DNA of 51,190 nt, from positions 1 to 51,190 of the forward strand of contig CBFIAS010000009.1 of assembly GCA_965660635.1 (NCBI GenBank), in the 5' to 3' direction. Source of the stretch: UBA7374 sp965660635 (GTDB lineage Bacteria > Verrucomicrobiota > Verrucomicrobiia > Opitutales > Coraliomargaritaceae). The notes beneath the pieces were generated by a model. The model was not told where the DNA came from. It searched no databases and saw only the letters and a list, made by a program, of their open reading frames with translations. Positions 44,424 through 51,190 of the stretch are shown here, piece after piece; the first letter of the stretch is position 1; every line of letters begins with the position of its first letter. Position numbers and translations under genes: made by a program.

Positions 44424-45011
44424 TTAACGCTGGCCCGCGACCAACCCGTCGCGTGCCAGCGACTCGACCAAGGCAGCCACATAGGCGTCCAGGGCCTCCG
44501 GGCCCGCGTCTTCCTGTGCCTGCAGCCGTGTCCGCTCTGCCCAGACCGGATCCGCCCGGCCTGGTACGAAGAGTGACGCCTCCAAAAGCACGCCTGTTGT
44601 TACATCCCAGGCACCCGAGTTGGTCTCCAAGAGTCCCGTTACCGAAGCATCCCGTCCAGTGCGCGTCCGCTCCTTTGTCACCGAAAGAGCCCGGGCCAGC
44701 AATACAGCCGACTCGGGCGAAGCCTGCAAATACCCAGCCAGCACAGGCCCGGTGAGCAAGCGCAGATCCGGCATCAACTCCGACGAAGCCTCCGCCGGGA
44801 TTCCCCTCGCCCGCAACGCCGCGACCATGCCCCGCTCGAAATGCAACCGCATCCCCGCATCGTAGGCATGGCCCGCTACCAGCAGGCGCAGGGGACCCTC
44901 GCCCCGCGTCCAGCCCGCATCCAACCGCGAGCCCAAAGGCTCCAACTCCACCACGCTGGCACAACCAACTACCAGGCAAACACCCATCAAGTGCAATAAT
45001 CTAGAAATCAT
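44424..45011 (-). CDS. Putative lipoprotein of unknown function
   Basis: The 195-residue protein starts MISRLLHLMGVCLVVGCASV, a short signal with a lipobox VVGC (Cys17). It is therefore predicted to be lipidated and exported by the Lol system. The remainder has an alpha/beta look: PLRLLVAGHAYDAG, MVAALRARGIPAEASSE, LLTGPVLAGYLQASPESAVLLARAL, and LEASLFVPGRADPVWAERTRL. I cannot assign a family. It starts 62 bp after hrpB ends, on the same strand, and is convergent with the symporter gene. An upstream ATG at 45095 would overlap hrpB. Confidence 0.8.
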   Translation of the reverse strand: MISRLLHLMGVCLVVGCASVVELEPLGSRLDAGWTRGEGPLRLLVAGHAYDAGMRLHFERGMVAALRARGIPAEASSELMPDLRLLTGPVLAGYLQASPESAVLLARALSVTKERTRTGRDASVTGLLETNSGAWDVTTGVLLEASLFVPGRADPVWAERTRLQAQEDAGPEALDAYVAALVESLARDGLVAGQR

Positions 45012-45073
45012 AGTGCAAAAAGAACAAACAACATCGCTGACCGCAAAACGAATCCGATCTAAGATGCCAGTCC

Positions 45074-47635
45074 TCAGTCCGGCAGCGGACGCCATTCGTG
45101 CTTCGGGTACCGCCCGGCCAACTCCTTGCGCACGTGGGCGTAGGCGCCGGTCCAGAAACTATCGAGGTCATCCGTCAAATGCGCTGGCCGTCCGTTGGGA
45201 GCGAGCAGTTCAATCAGCAGTGAAACCCGCCCATCAGCCAAGCGCAGACTGCTACCGGGCAGATCGTAGAAATCCTGCAGTTTGGAGGCAATGAAGGCCC
45301 GGCCATCCGGCTCATAGCGGATAGCTACCGGTCGCTTGCGGCGCGGCAGATCCATCTCAGCGGGAGCATAGGCATCGATGTAGTAGAGTTGAGCGGGATC
45401 AAGCCATTGCTGCACCATGGGCAGCACCGGACGATCCTTGATCTCCTTGTAACGGGTCGCACCATGGCAGATCTGCTCAATGAGGAAACGACGTGCCGCT
45501 TCGTCGATCTCCGTGATCCCCGTCTCGGGGCAGTGCCGCGCGACAAAGTTAACCCGCTGGATCCACTTCTCCACAGCCGCATTCCATTGCTTCAAGACAA
45601 GATTCCCCGCAAGCACTTCAGCCGCGAGTTTCTCCGCTGCCGTTTCTATATCCGGCTCATCTTCGATTGGCTTGGAAAGGAGCAGTCCGCGGAAGCTGCG
45701 CTCGGCAAGCGCCACAACACGACGGGCGGAAGCATCGTACAGCGTGCGGGTATCCGAAATGAATTCCCCGGAGAAATCCTCCTCCAGCCACCCTGCTTCC
45801 ACAGCTGTAGCCATGCCCAGAAGGAGAGTCGCTTCGCCCCGCACATGCCGCTCCTCCACCTCGGCCGCGACAAAGAGAGGTGCTTCGACGAGGCTCTCGC
45901 GCCGGAGTTCCCCGCTGCGCTCGTGCACCAGCCGGCAGCGGCGGGTACCTGGATCGTTTCGCAGGCAGAGCTGATCCGAAAAAGCTGAAAGCAAGGCGCG
46001 GCAAACGGCGGACTCCCGATCCACACAAGTCCCCGCCGGCAAACCCATGCGTTCGGCCACTCGCTGGATTTGACGACTGGCTTCCCAAGCCTGCCGGGCG
46101 GCCCCGGCATGAATCCCGAATTGAGCACAGTCCGCTATTTTGAAATGCTTCTCATGCGCAAACTCCAAAGCACGCAGCTGGACAAAAAAATCGGACCGGT
46201 CATCGCACGGATCTTCCATCTCCCGGATTTGCGCTTTCCGGATATCCGCTTCCTGGGCCGGGCGGTACAGCCCCCTGCCCTGCGCGATTGCCGCAATTTT
46301 TGAAACTTCCGCAAGCACGCCCCGTTCGATTCCCTCAAGGAGCATTCGGGCAAAGCGTGGATGCAGTGGCAGGCGGGCCATGTCCCGACCCCGGGCAGTC
46401 ACCGAACCCTCCGAATCAAAGGCCCCGAGATCTTCCAACAAAAGATGCGCCTTTTCCAGTGCGGCCGCTTCCGGTGCTTCAAACCAGGGGAAGGCCTGGA
46501 AATCCTCCACCCCATGCGCTGCCAGGAGGAGGAGTGACTCCGAAAGATCCACCCGCCGCACCTCCGCCGTATCACGCTGCGGACGCCCCTCTTGCTCAGC
46601 CTCGCTCCAAAGCCGGATGCATCGGCCCGGCCCGGTGCGCCCCGCGCGGCCACGGCGTTGCTCGGCTGCATCGCGGCTGATCGGCTCCACCAGAATCGAG
46701 TTGATCCCGCGGCGCGGATCAAACCGGGCAATCCGGGCCAGCCCGCCGTCAATAACCAGGCGAATCCCGTCGATCGTGATCGAGGTCTCCGCTACATTGG
46801 TCGCCACAATGACTTTCGGTTGATCACACGGATCGACCGCGCGATCCTGCGCCTCGGGAGAAAGCTCCCCGTAGAGAGGCAACACTTGGCGGCCCCTGGC
46901 CTCGGGCAACGAATCCACAGCGGCAATCGTCCTCCGAATCTCGTAGGCCCCCGGCATGAATATCAGGACATGCCCCTCCACTCCGTCACGCACAGCCCCG
47001 CGAAACGCTTGGGCAGCCCGATCCCAGACCGGTGCCGCCTGACGTCCAAGCGCCGCTCCCTCATATTCGACCCCCACTGGATACATCCGCCCGGCCGCTT
47101 CCACCAAGGAACAGGGTCGAAGATATTCCCCAAGCGACTCCACATCGAGAGTTGCCGACATCACGACCAGCTTCAGATCCGGACGCTGCGTTTGCACTGT
47201 GCGAAAAGCTGCGGCGATGCCCAGATCGCTGCTCAGGCTACGCTCATGAAATTCATCAAAGACTAGTGCACCCACCCCGGGGAGCCCGGGATTCTCCAGT
47301 ATCCGGCGCAAAAGGATTGCCTCGGTGACAAAACGAATCCGGGTCTGCGGGCCCGTGCGGTTGTCAAAACGGACCTGGTAACCCACTTCCTCCCCCAGTG
47401 GCACCCCCCGTTCAAAAGCCACCCGTCGGGCCAGCATGCGGGCCGCCAAACGCCGGGGCTGCAAGACGATGATTTCTCCCTCAATCTTCCCGTCATCCAG
47501 AAGGATCTGCGGCACCTGGGTGGATTTCCCGGAACCAGTCGGGGCACTCAGGACGACACGTCCCGACTCCCCAAGTCCGGATAGGATCTCCCCGGCAACC
47601 GAGTGAATCGGCAAGGCAAAACGATCCGTGCTCAT
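45074..47635 (-). CDS. hrpB: ATP-dependent helicase HrpB (DEAH/DEFH-box)
   Basis: This 853-residue superfamily-2 RNA-type helicase has Walker A SAPTGSGKSTQVP (residues 30-42), motif II in the HrpB form VFDEFHERS, motif III MSATLD, TNVAETSITIDGIRLVIDGG, and motif VI QRRGRAGRTGPGRCIRLW. The family-specific HrpB C-terminal domain follows. The role in the cell is not well defined. I chose the ATG at 47635, which overlaps the stop of a small upstream ORF (ATGA); an extension to 47776 is a different, unlikely reading. Confidence 0.95.
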   Translation of the reverse strand: MSTDRFALPIHSVAGEILSGLGESGRVVLSAPTGSGKSTQVPQILLDDGKIEGEIIVLQPRRLAARMLARRVAFERGVPLGEEVGYQVRFDNRTGPQTRIRFVTEAILLRRILENPGLPGVGALVFDEFHERSLSSDLGIAAAFRTVQTQRPDLKLVVMSATLDVESLGEYLRPCSLVEAAGRMYPVGVEYEGAALGRQAAPVWDRAAQAFRGAVRDGVEGHVLIFMPGAYEIRRTIAAVDSLPEARGRQVLPLYGELSPEAQDRAVDPCDQPKVIVATNVAETSITIDGIRLVIDGGLARIARFDPRRGINSILVEPISRDAAEQRRGRAGRTGPGRCIRLWSEAEQEGRPQRDTAEVRRVDLSESLLLLAAHGVEDFQAFPWFEAPEAAALEKAHLLLEDLGAFDSEGSVTARGRDMARLPLHPRFARMLLEGIERGVLAEVSKIAAIAQGRGLYRPAQEADIRKAQIREMEDPCDDRSDFFVQLRALEFAHEKHFKIADCAQFGIHAGAARQAWEASRQIQRVAERMGLPAGTCVDRESAVCRALLSAFSDQLCLRNDPGTRRCRLVHERSGELRRESLVEAPLFVAAEVEERHVRGEATLLLGMATAVEAGWLEEDFSGEFISDTRTLYDASARRVVALAERSFRGLLLSKPIEDEPDIETAAEKLAAEVLAGNLVLKQWNAAVEKWIQRVNFVARHCPETGITEIDEAARRFLIEQICHGATRYKEIKDRPVLPMVQQWLDPAQLYYIDAYAPAEMDLPRRKRPVAIRYEPDGRAFIASKLQDFYDLPGSSLRLADGRVSLLIELLAPNGRPAHLTDDLDSFWTGAYAHVRKELAGRYPKHEWRPLPD

Positions 47636-47805
47636 GAAGAAAAAACAGCCTGCCGGAAGACACGTTTGGTCTCCACCGGGCAATTGAACTGCACTAGAAG
47701 GCCCGAAACCTCGCGCGGCTCCGGCCCCGCTGGAATTAGACCTTGCATCGACCGGCCGGGCTTGTACCAGAGCCAAAGCACATTGGTTGGCGGATTTGTC
47801 TGCAT
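47632..47805 (-). CDS. Small ORF (57 residues) coupled to hrpB
   Basis: The product begins MQTNPPTNVLWLWYKPGRSM and ends PVETKRVFRQAVFSS. It has a high aromatic content, a GPEPREVSGLLVQF core and a basic end, and looks more like a small folded protein than noise. Its TGA overlaps the hrpB ATG. A TTG at 47850 would add 15 residues. No Shine-Dalgarno is obvious and I know no family. Translation coupling to hrpB supports it being real. Confidence 0.45.
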   Translation of the reverse strand: MQTNPPTNVLWLWYKPGRSMQGLIPAGPEPREVSGLLVQFNCPVETKRVFRQAVFSS

Positions 47806-47875
47806 TTTAAGGAGCTTCTGCCAGAAAGACAGAACTTCACTGGCAGGCAAGTCTGCGTGAAAACCAATTCATTTC

Positions 47876-49813
47876 ATGCTCACCGTTCATAATGTCACCA
47901 AGGGCTTTGGCCCGCAGGTTCTTTTCAAGGAGATCTCACTCCGCCTCAACAAGGGCGAGCGGGCTGGCTTGGTGGGCCCCAACGGCGCAGGCAAAACCAC
48001 CCTGCTCTCGATCATTCTCGGTGAACTCGAATCCGATGACGGCGGGATCGAATTCGAGCGCGGCACCCGGGTCGGATACCTCCCGCAGGAAAGTGCGCCA
48101 GTGGGCAATGAATCCGTGTTGGAACTGGCCGCAGCCACCACGCCTGAACTGCAGTCCCTCTACGCCACCTTCCGCCAGCACCCCGACCCCGAAGCCCCCG
48201 AGCGCCTGAAGGCAACGGAGCGCTTTGTCGAACTGGACGGCTACAGCCTCGAAGCCAAGGCCAAGCAAACCCTCAGCGGCCTGGCCTTTCGCCAGGAAGA
48301 CTTGGAGAAGCCGGCCCACACCCTGAGCGGTGGATGGATCATGCGAGCCCACCTCGCCCGTCTATTGGTCATGGACGCCGACCTGCTCATTCTTGACGAG
48401 CCGACCAACCACCTCGATCTCGAAACCCTCGGCTGGTTCCAGGAACAATTGAAGCGCACCCAAGGCGCGATCCTGACCATCTCGCACGACCGCGCCTTCC
48501 TCAACGCGATCTGCAACCACATCCTCGAAATCCGCCACAAGAAGCTGCACCGCTACACCGGCGACTTCGATGCCTACCTCACCCAGAAGGCCGAGCGCGA
48601 AGCACAACACGCCGCCGCCTATAAAAACCAGCAGCGCGAAATCGCCCACCTCGAGGACTTTGTCCGGCGCTTCCGGGCAAAAGCCACAAAGGCAACGCAA
48701 GCGCAGGCACGCCTCAAGCAGCTTGAAAAAATGGAGCGCATTGAGGCGCCCGAAGCCGCCGAAGCCACCCTACGGTTCAACTTCCCGCAACCCCCGCGCA
48801 GCGGCCAGGTGATCGCCACACTGGAGGCCGTCGAGCAAGCATACGGCAGCCACCAGGTCTATTCGGGCCTTGATTTCAAAGTCGAAAAAGGCGAGCGCAG
48901 CGTGCTGGTCGGCCCCAACGGCGCGGGCAAGTCCACCCTGCTGAAAATCCTCGCGGGCGTCACCCCGATTCAGGGGGGTGAACGGGCACTCGGGCACAAC
49001 GTCACCGCCGGGTACTTTTCCCAGCAGCGCGTGGAAGTGCTCGACCTCAATCGAAGCGTATTGGAGGAAGCCCTGCAGCGCGTGGAGAACGGCTTGAGCG
49101 ATCAGGACGTGCGCAACTTGCTCGGCACATTTTTATTTCGCGGCGATGCCGTGCACAAAAAAGTAAAAGTGCTCAGCGGCGGTGAAAAAAGCCGCCTGGC
49201 ACTGGTCAAGCTGCTCCTCGCGCCGCCTAACTTCCTCCTGCTGGACGAACCCACCACACACCTCGACATGAGCAGTATCGACGCCTTGATCCAGGCTCTC
49301 GACGCCTACACCGGCACACTCGTCTTTGTCAGCCACGATGTGCATTTCATCCGTTCGATCGCCAACCGCACCGTGCACATCCACGCCGGTACACTGACGC
49401 ACTACGCGGGCGGATATGATTACTACCTGGGAAAATCGGGCGCAGGCTCCGAGCAGCAGGCACTGGTCGGAGGCCTCAGCAATGCCCGGCCCGAGGCCGG
49501 AACTTCACCCGGGCCTGCATCCGATAAGCGCAGCGCCAAAGACAAGCGCCGGGCCGCCGCCGCTGAACGGCAGGCAGCCCAGGCAGCCCGCCGGGAAGTC
49601 GAGATCCGCGTTGCCGCACTGGAAAAGGAAATCCTCGCCCTCGAAGAGGAACAGGCGGTCATCGGCCAACAACTCGAAGACCCCAAGACCTACAACGACA
49701 GCGAAGCAGCCAAAGAGCTCAACATCCGCTCCGGACGCCTGCACAAGCGACTCTCGGAGAAAAACTACGAGTGGGAAATCGCCGCCGAGGAGTTGAGCCA
49801 GCTACTGGGCTAG
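47876..49813 (+). CDS. ABC-F family ATPase (Uup/EttA-like)
   Basis: This 645-residue protein has two ABC domains and no TM helices, so it acts on the ribosome rather than as a transporter. The first Walker A is VGPNGAGKTT (about residue 33), with signature LSGGWIMRAHLARLL and Walker B LLILDEPTNHLD. The linker with charged helices (YKNQQREIAHLEDFVRRFRAKA) is the P-site tRNA interaction motif. The second half has GPNGAGKST, LSGGEKSRLALVKLL and LLLDEPTTHLDM. A C-terminal coiled coil (about 560-640) resembles Uup. It may be a general translation factor; no antibiotic link is visible. Confidence 0.95.
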   Translation: MLTVHNVTKGFGPQVLFKEISLRLNKGERAGLVGPNGAGKTTLLSIILGELESDDGGIEFERGTRVGYLPQESAPVGNESVLELAAATTPELQSLYATFRQHPDPEAPERLKATERFVELDGYSLEAKAKQTLSGLAFRQEDLEKPAHTLSGGWIMRAHLARLLVMDADLLILDEPTNHLDLETLGWFQEQLKRTQGAILTISHDRAFLNAICNHILEIRHKKLHRYTGDFDAYLTQKAEREAQHAAAYKNQQREIAHLEDFVRRFRAKATKATQAQARLKQLEKMERIEAPEAAEATLRFNFPQPPRSGQVIATLEAVEQAYGSHQVYSGLDFKVEKGERSVLVGPNGAGKSTLLKILAGVTPIQGGERALGHNVTAGYFSQQRVEVLDLNRSVLEEALQRVENGLSDQDVRNLLGTFLFRGDAVHKKVKVLSGGEKSRLALVKLLLAPPNFLLLDEPTTHLDMSSIDALIQALDAYTGTLVFVSHDVHFIRSIANRTVHIHAGTLTHYAGGYDYYLGKSGAGSEQQALVGGLSNARPEAGTSPGPASDKRSAKDKRRAAAAERQAAQAARREVEIRVAALEKEILALEEEQAVIGQQLEDPKTYNDSEAAKELNIRSGRLHKRLSEKNYEWEIAAEELSQLLG

Positions 49814-49816
49814 CCC

Positions 49817-50794
49817 TCAGGAAGAAGGAAGCGCCCGCAAGGTGTGTATCGTGACCTCTGCCGGGCAGTTCAGCCGTGCCGGCAGGCCAGTGGCACCCGT
49901 GCCACGGCTGGTGTAGCCTTGCAGGGAGCCACTCCGCCAGGCGCCGGAAAGAACTTTGCGCGGCGAGGTACCATCATGCATCACGACAATACCCCCGGGC
50001 AGGCAGATCTGCCCGCCATGGGTGTGCCCCGCAAGGAGAAGGTCGATGCCCCGCTCCGCAGCCCCGGCATGCACCTCCGGAGAATGCGAGAGCAGGACTT
50101 TACAGGCATCTACCGGCACACCTTTCAGAGCACGGTCAAGATCGTGGGTCTTGTAGAAGTTGGGGTCGTCGATACCCGCAAGGCACAAGCACTGCCCGCC
50201 TCGCTCAATCAACACACACTCGTTGAGCAGGAAACGCACACCCGCAGCCTCCAGAGGCGGCAGCTTGTTGAGGAAGTCATGATTGCCCAGGACAGCGTAC
50301 ACCGGAGCCTCCAAAGCCGAGAGAATACGGCAGCTCGCCGCCGTCGCTCCCGTGGCATCGCCAAAAGTGGAAGTGCGGAAATCGCCGGTGACTACGACGA
50401 GGTCATACTCCAGTCCATCAACTGCGGCCAGCACGGCATCAGGAAAACCGGGATGCAGATCGGCATGCAGATCCGTCAGTTGCAAGATGCGGAAGCCGTC
50501 AAAAGCAGCAGGCAAACGGTCAAGCAACACCTCGTTGTTCTCCACACGGATATCGAGATAGTTCCGCACGGCGCGCTTCCAGAGCCCGCAACACTGGAGG
50601 CAAACACGAATGAAAGCGTAGAGATCAAGACAGGCCTCCAAATAAAAAAGGCCCCGGTGCTGGCAACGTCCGCGGCGATGGTGCAGCTTTTGCTCCCTGG
50701 CAATACGGCGGGCGCAGGCCTCCGGCCCCATGCGTAGAGCCAGGGCCTCCAGCGCGGCGGCATCTTCCGGAGCTATTGGTTCGGGCGGGATCAT
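49817..50794 (-). CDS. Metallophosphoesterase (calcineurin-like)
   Basis: This 325-residue protein has the dinuclear-metal motifs in order: LTDLHADLH (D-x-H), VVTGDF (GD), LGNHDF (GNHD), LLSHSPE (H) and AGHTHGGQICLPGG (GHxH). This is the YkuE/YaeI-like layout. YaeI-type enzymes act on lipid or cell-wall intermediates, but the substrate here is unknown. The first roughly 80 residues are a positively charged Cys-rich stretch (RREQ...C..CC) with no clear TM. The start at 50794 is the first ATG; it ends 3 bp from the ABC-F stop. It is divergent from ribB (71-bp spacer). Confidence 0.9.
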   Translation of the reverse strand: MIPPEPIAPEDAAALEALALRMGPEACARRIAREQKLHHRRGRCQHRGLFYLEACLDLYAFIRVCLQCCGLWKRAVRNYLDIRVENNEVLLDRLPAAFDGFRILQLTDLHADLHPGFPDAVLAAVDGLEYDLVVVTGDFRTSTFGDATGATAASCRILSALEAPVYAVLGNHDFLNKLPPLEAAGVRFLLNECVLIERGGQCLCLAGIDDPNFYKTHDLDRALKGVPVDACKVLLSHSPEVHAGAAERGIDLLLAGHTHGGQICLPGGIVVMHDGTSPRKVLSGAWRSGSLQGYTSRGTGATGLPARLNCPAEVTIHTLRALPSS

Positions 50795-50865
50795 GTGCGA
50801 TAAACGGTTGCAGGCTGAAGAAGGATGACGGATAGTCTAGATTTTCTTCAACCAACAAAGCAAAC

Positions 50866-51190
50866 ATGAGCGTGGACGACCCAACAGCCTTCGACCCGGT
50901 AGCCGATGCCATCCAGGACATCGCCGCGGGCCGCATGGTCATCGTGACAGACGACGAGAACCGGGAAAACGAGGGCGACCTCGTCATGGCCGCGGAAAAA
51001 GCCACCCCGCAGGCCATCAACCAGATGATCCTCCACGCCCGCGGTTTGATCTGCGTACCCATGCTCGGCCACCAGTTGCGCCGACTGGGCATCAGCCCCA
51101 TGGCGGCGGAAAACCGCGAGTCGCACGGCACCGATTTTGCCGTCTCAGTCGATGCCGCTGAAGGCATTACCACCGGCATCAGCGCCTATG
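50866..51190 (+). CDS. ribB: 3,4-dihydroxy-2-butanone-4-phosphate synthase (RibB, or N-terminal part of RibBA); truncated by window edge
   Basis: The enzyme makes the four-carbon unit of riboflavin from ribulose 5-phosphate. The first 108 residues are visible, with IAAGRMVIVTDDENRENEGD (acidic catalytic loop), LVMAAEKATPQAIN, HARGLICVPM and HGTDFAVSVDAAEG. The frame continues past the end of the window. Whether a GTP cyclohydrolase II domain follows (RibBA) cannot be seen. No FMN riboswitch fits in the 71-bp divergent spacer. Confidence 0.95.
   Translation, partial: MSVDDPTAFDPVADAIQDIAAGRMVIVTDDENRENEGDLVMAAEKATPQAINQMILHARGLICVPMLGHQLRRLGISPMAAENRESHGTDFAVSVDAAEGITTGISAY

Noticed and set aside
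49890..49905. Palindrome gtggca/tgccac
   Set aside because: It lies inside the metallophosphoesterase coding sequence and is explained by codon content.

Overview
The window is GC-rich, densely packed chromosomal DNA from a Gram-negative-type bacterium. Envelope genes (LolCDE-type exporter, two lipoproteins with lipoboxes, a LAB_N protein, ArnT-like glycosyltransferases), a PEP-CTERM-tailed secreted protease, metX-metW, rplU-rpmA, tig-clpP-clpX and sucCD together suggest a member of the PVC group, most likely Verrucomicrobiota (Opitutae-like). This placement is inference from gene content and protein style. It does not rest on a 16S gene, and none is present.

Layout. 1-2208: the end of a DUF4143 ATPase and two tandem HAD phosphatases. 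2205-2453: a small, gene-free, inverted-repeat-bounded element that looks like a MITE and supplies the stop codons of both flanking genes. 2450-5610 (minus): a Fur-type regulator, a TPR protein and priA in one tight run. 5754-6425: rplU-rpmA and a strong terminator. 6452-9439 (minus): LolC/E-type permease, LolD-type ATPase and a Gfo/Idh/MocA oxidoreductase, all overlapping. 9440-9832: tRNA-Leu(UAA) with a 51-bp duplication covering its 3' end. 9923-12601: a DUF493 protein, two divergent ribbon-helix-helix genes, a lipoprotein MsrA and a membrane-anchored NUC1-type nuclease relative that seems to lack its catalytic His. 12735-17310 (minus): metX-metW, a membrane-anchored subtilase, sixA and a MazG-type pyrophosphohydrolase.

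17409-23606 is the most system-like region. Six same-strand genes, most overlapping, encode a GT39 glycosyltransferase, a DPM1-like GT2, a small LAB_N membrane protein, an ArnT-like GT39 and two PAP2 phosphatases, the second with an extra C-terminal domain. Together they look like a complete pathway for making a polyprenyl-phosphate sugar, moving it across the membrane and transferring it to lipid A or another envelope acceptor, with the phosphatases trimming the lipid.

23622-32191: mgtE, a Nudix hydrolase, rodA, RNase E/G, glycerate kinase, a DUF2062 protein and a DUF1343 (NamZ-type) secreted enzyme. 32198-37522 (minus): a PEP-CTERM trypsin-like protease, then clpX, clpP and tig, preceded by two small membrane proteins. 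37620-44419: a thioesterase, aroK, a BFN-domain protein overlapping a tRNA-dihydrouridine synthase, sucCD and a sodium/solute symporter. 44424-51190: a lipoprotein, hrpB with a small overlapping upstream ORF, an ABC-F ATPase, a metallophosphoesterase and the start of ribB/ribBA. No rRNA, CRISPR array, prophage or intact transposase gene was seen.
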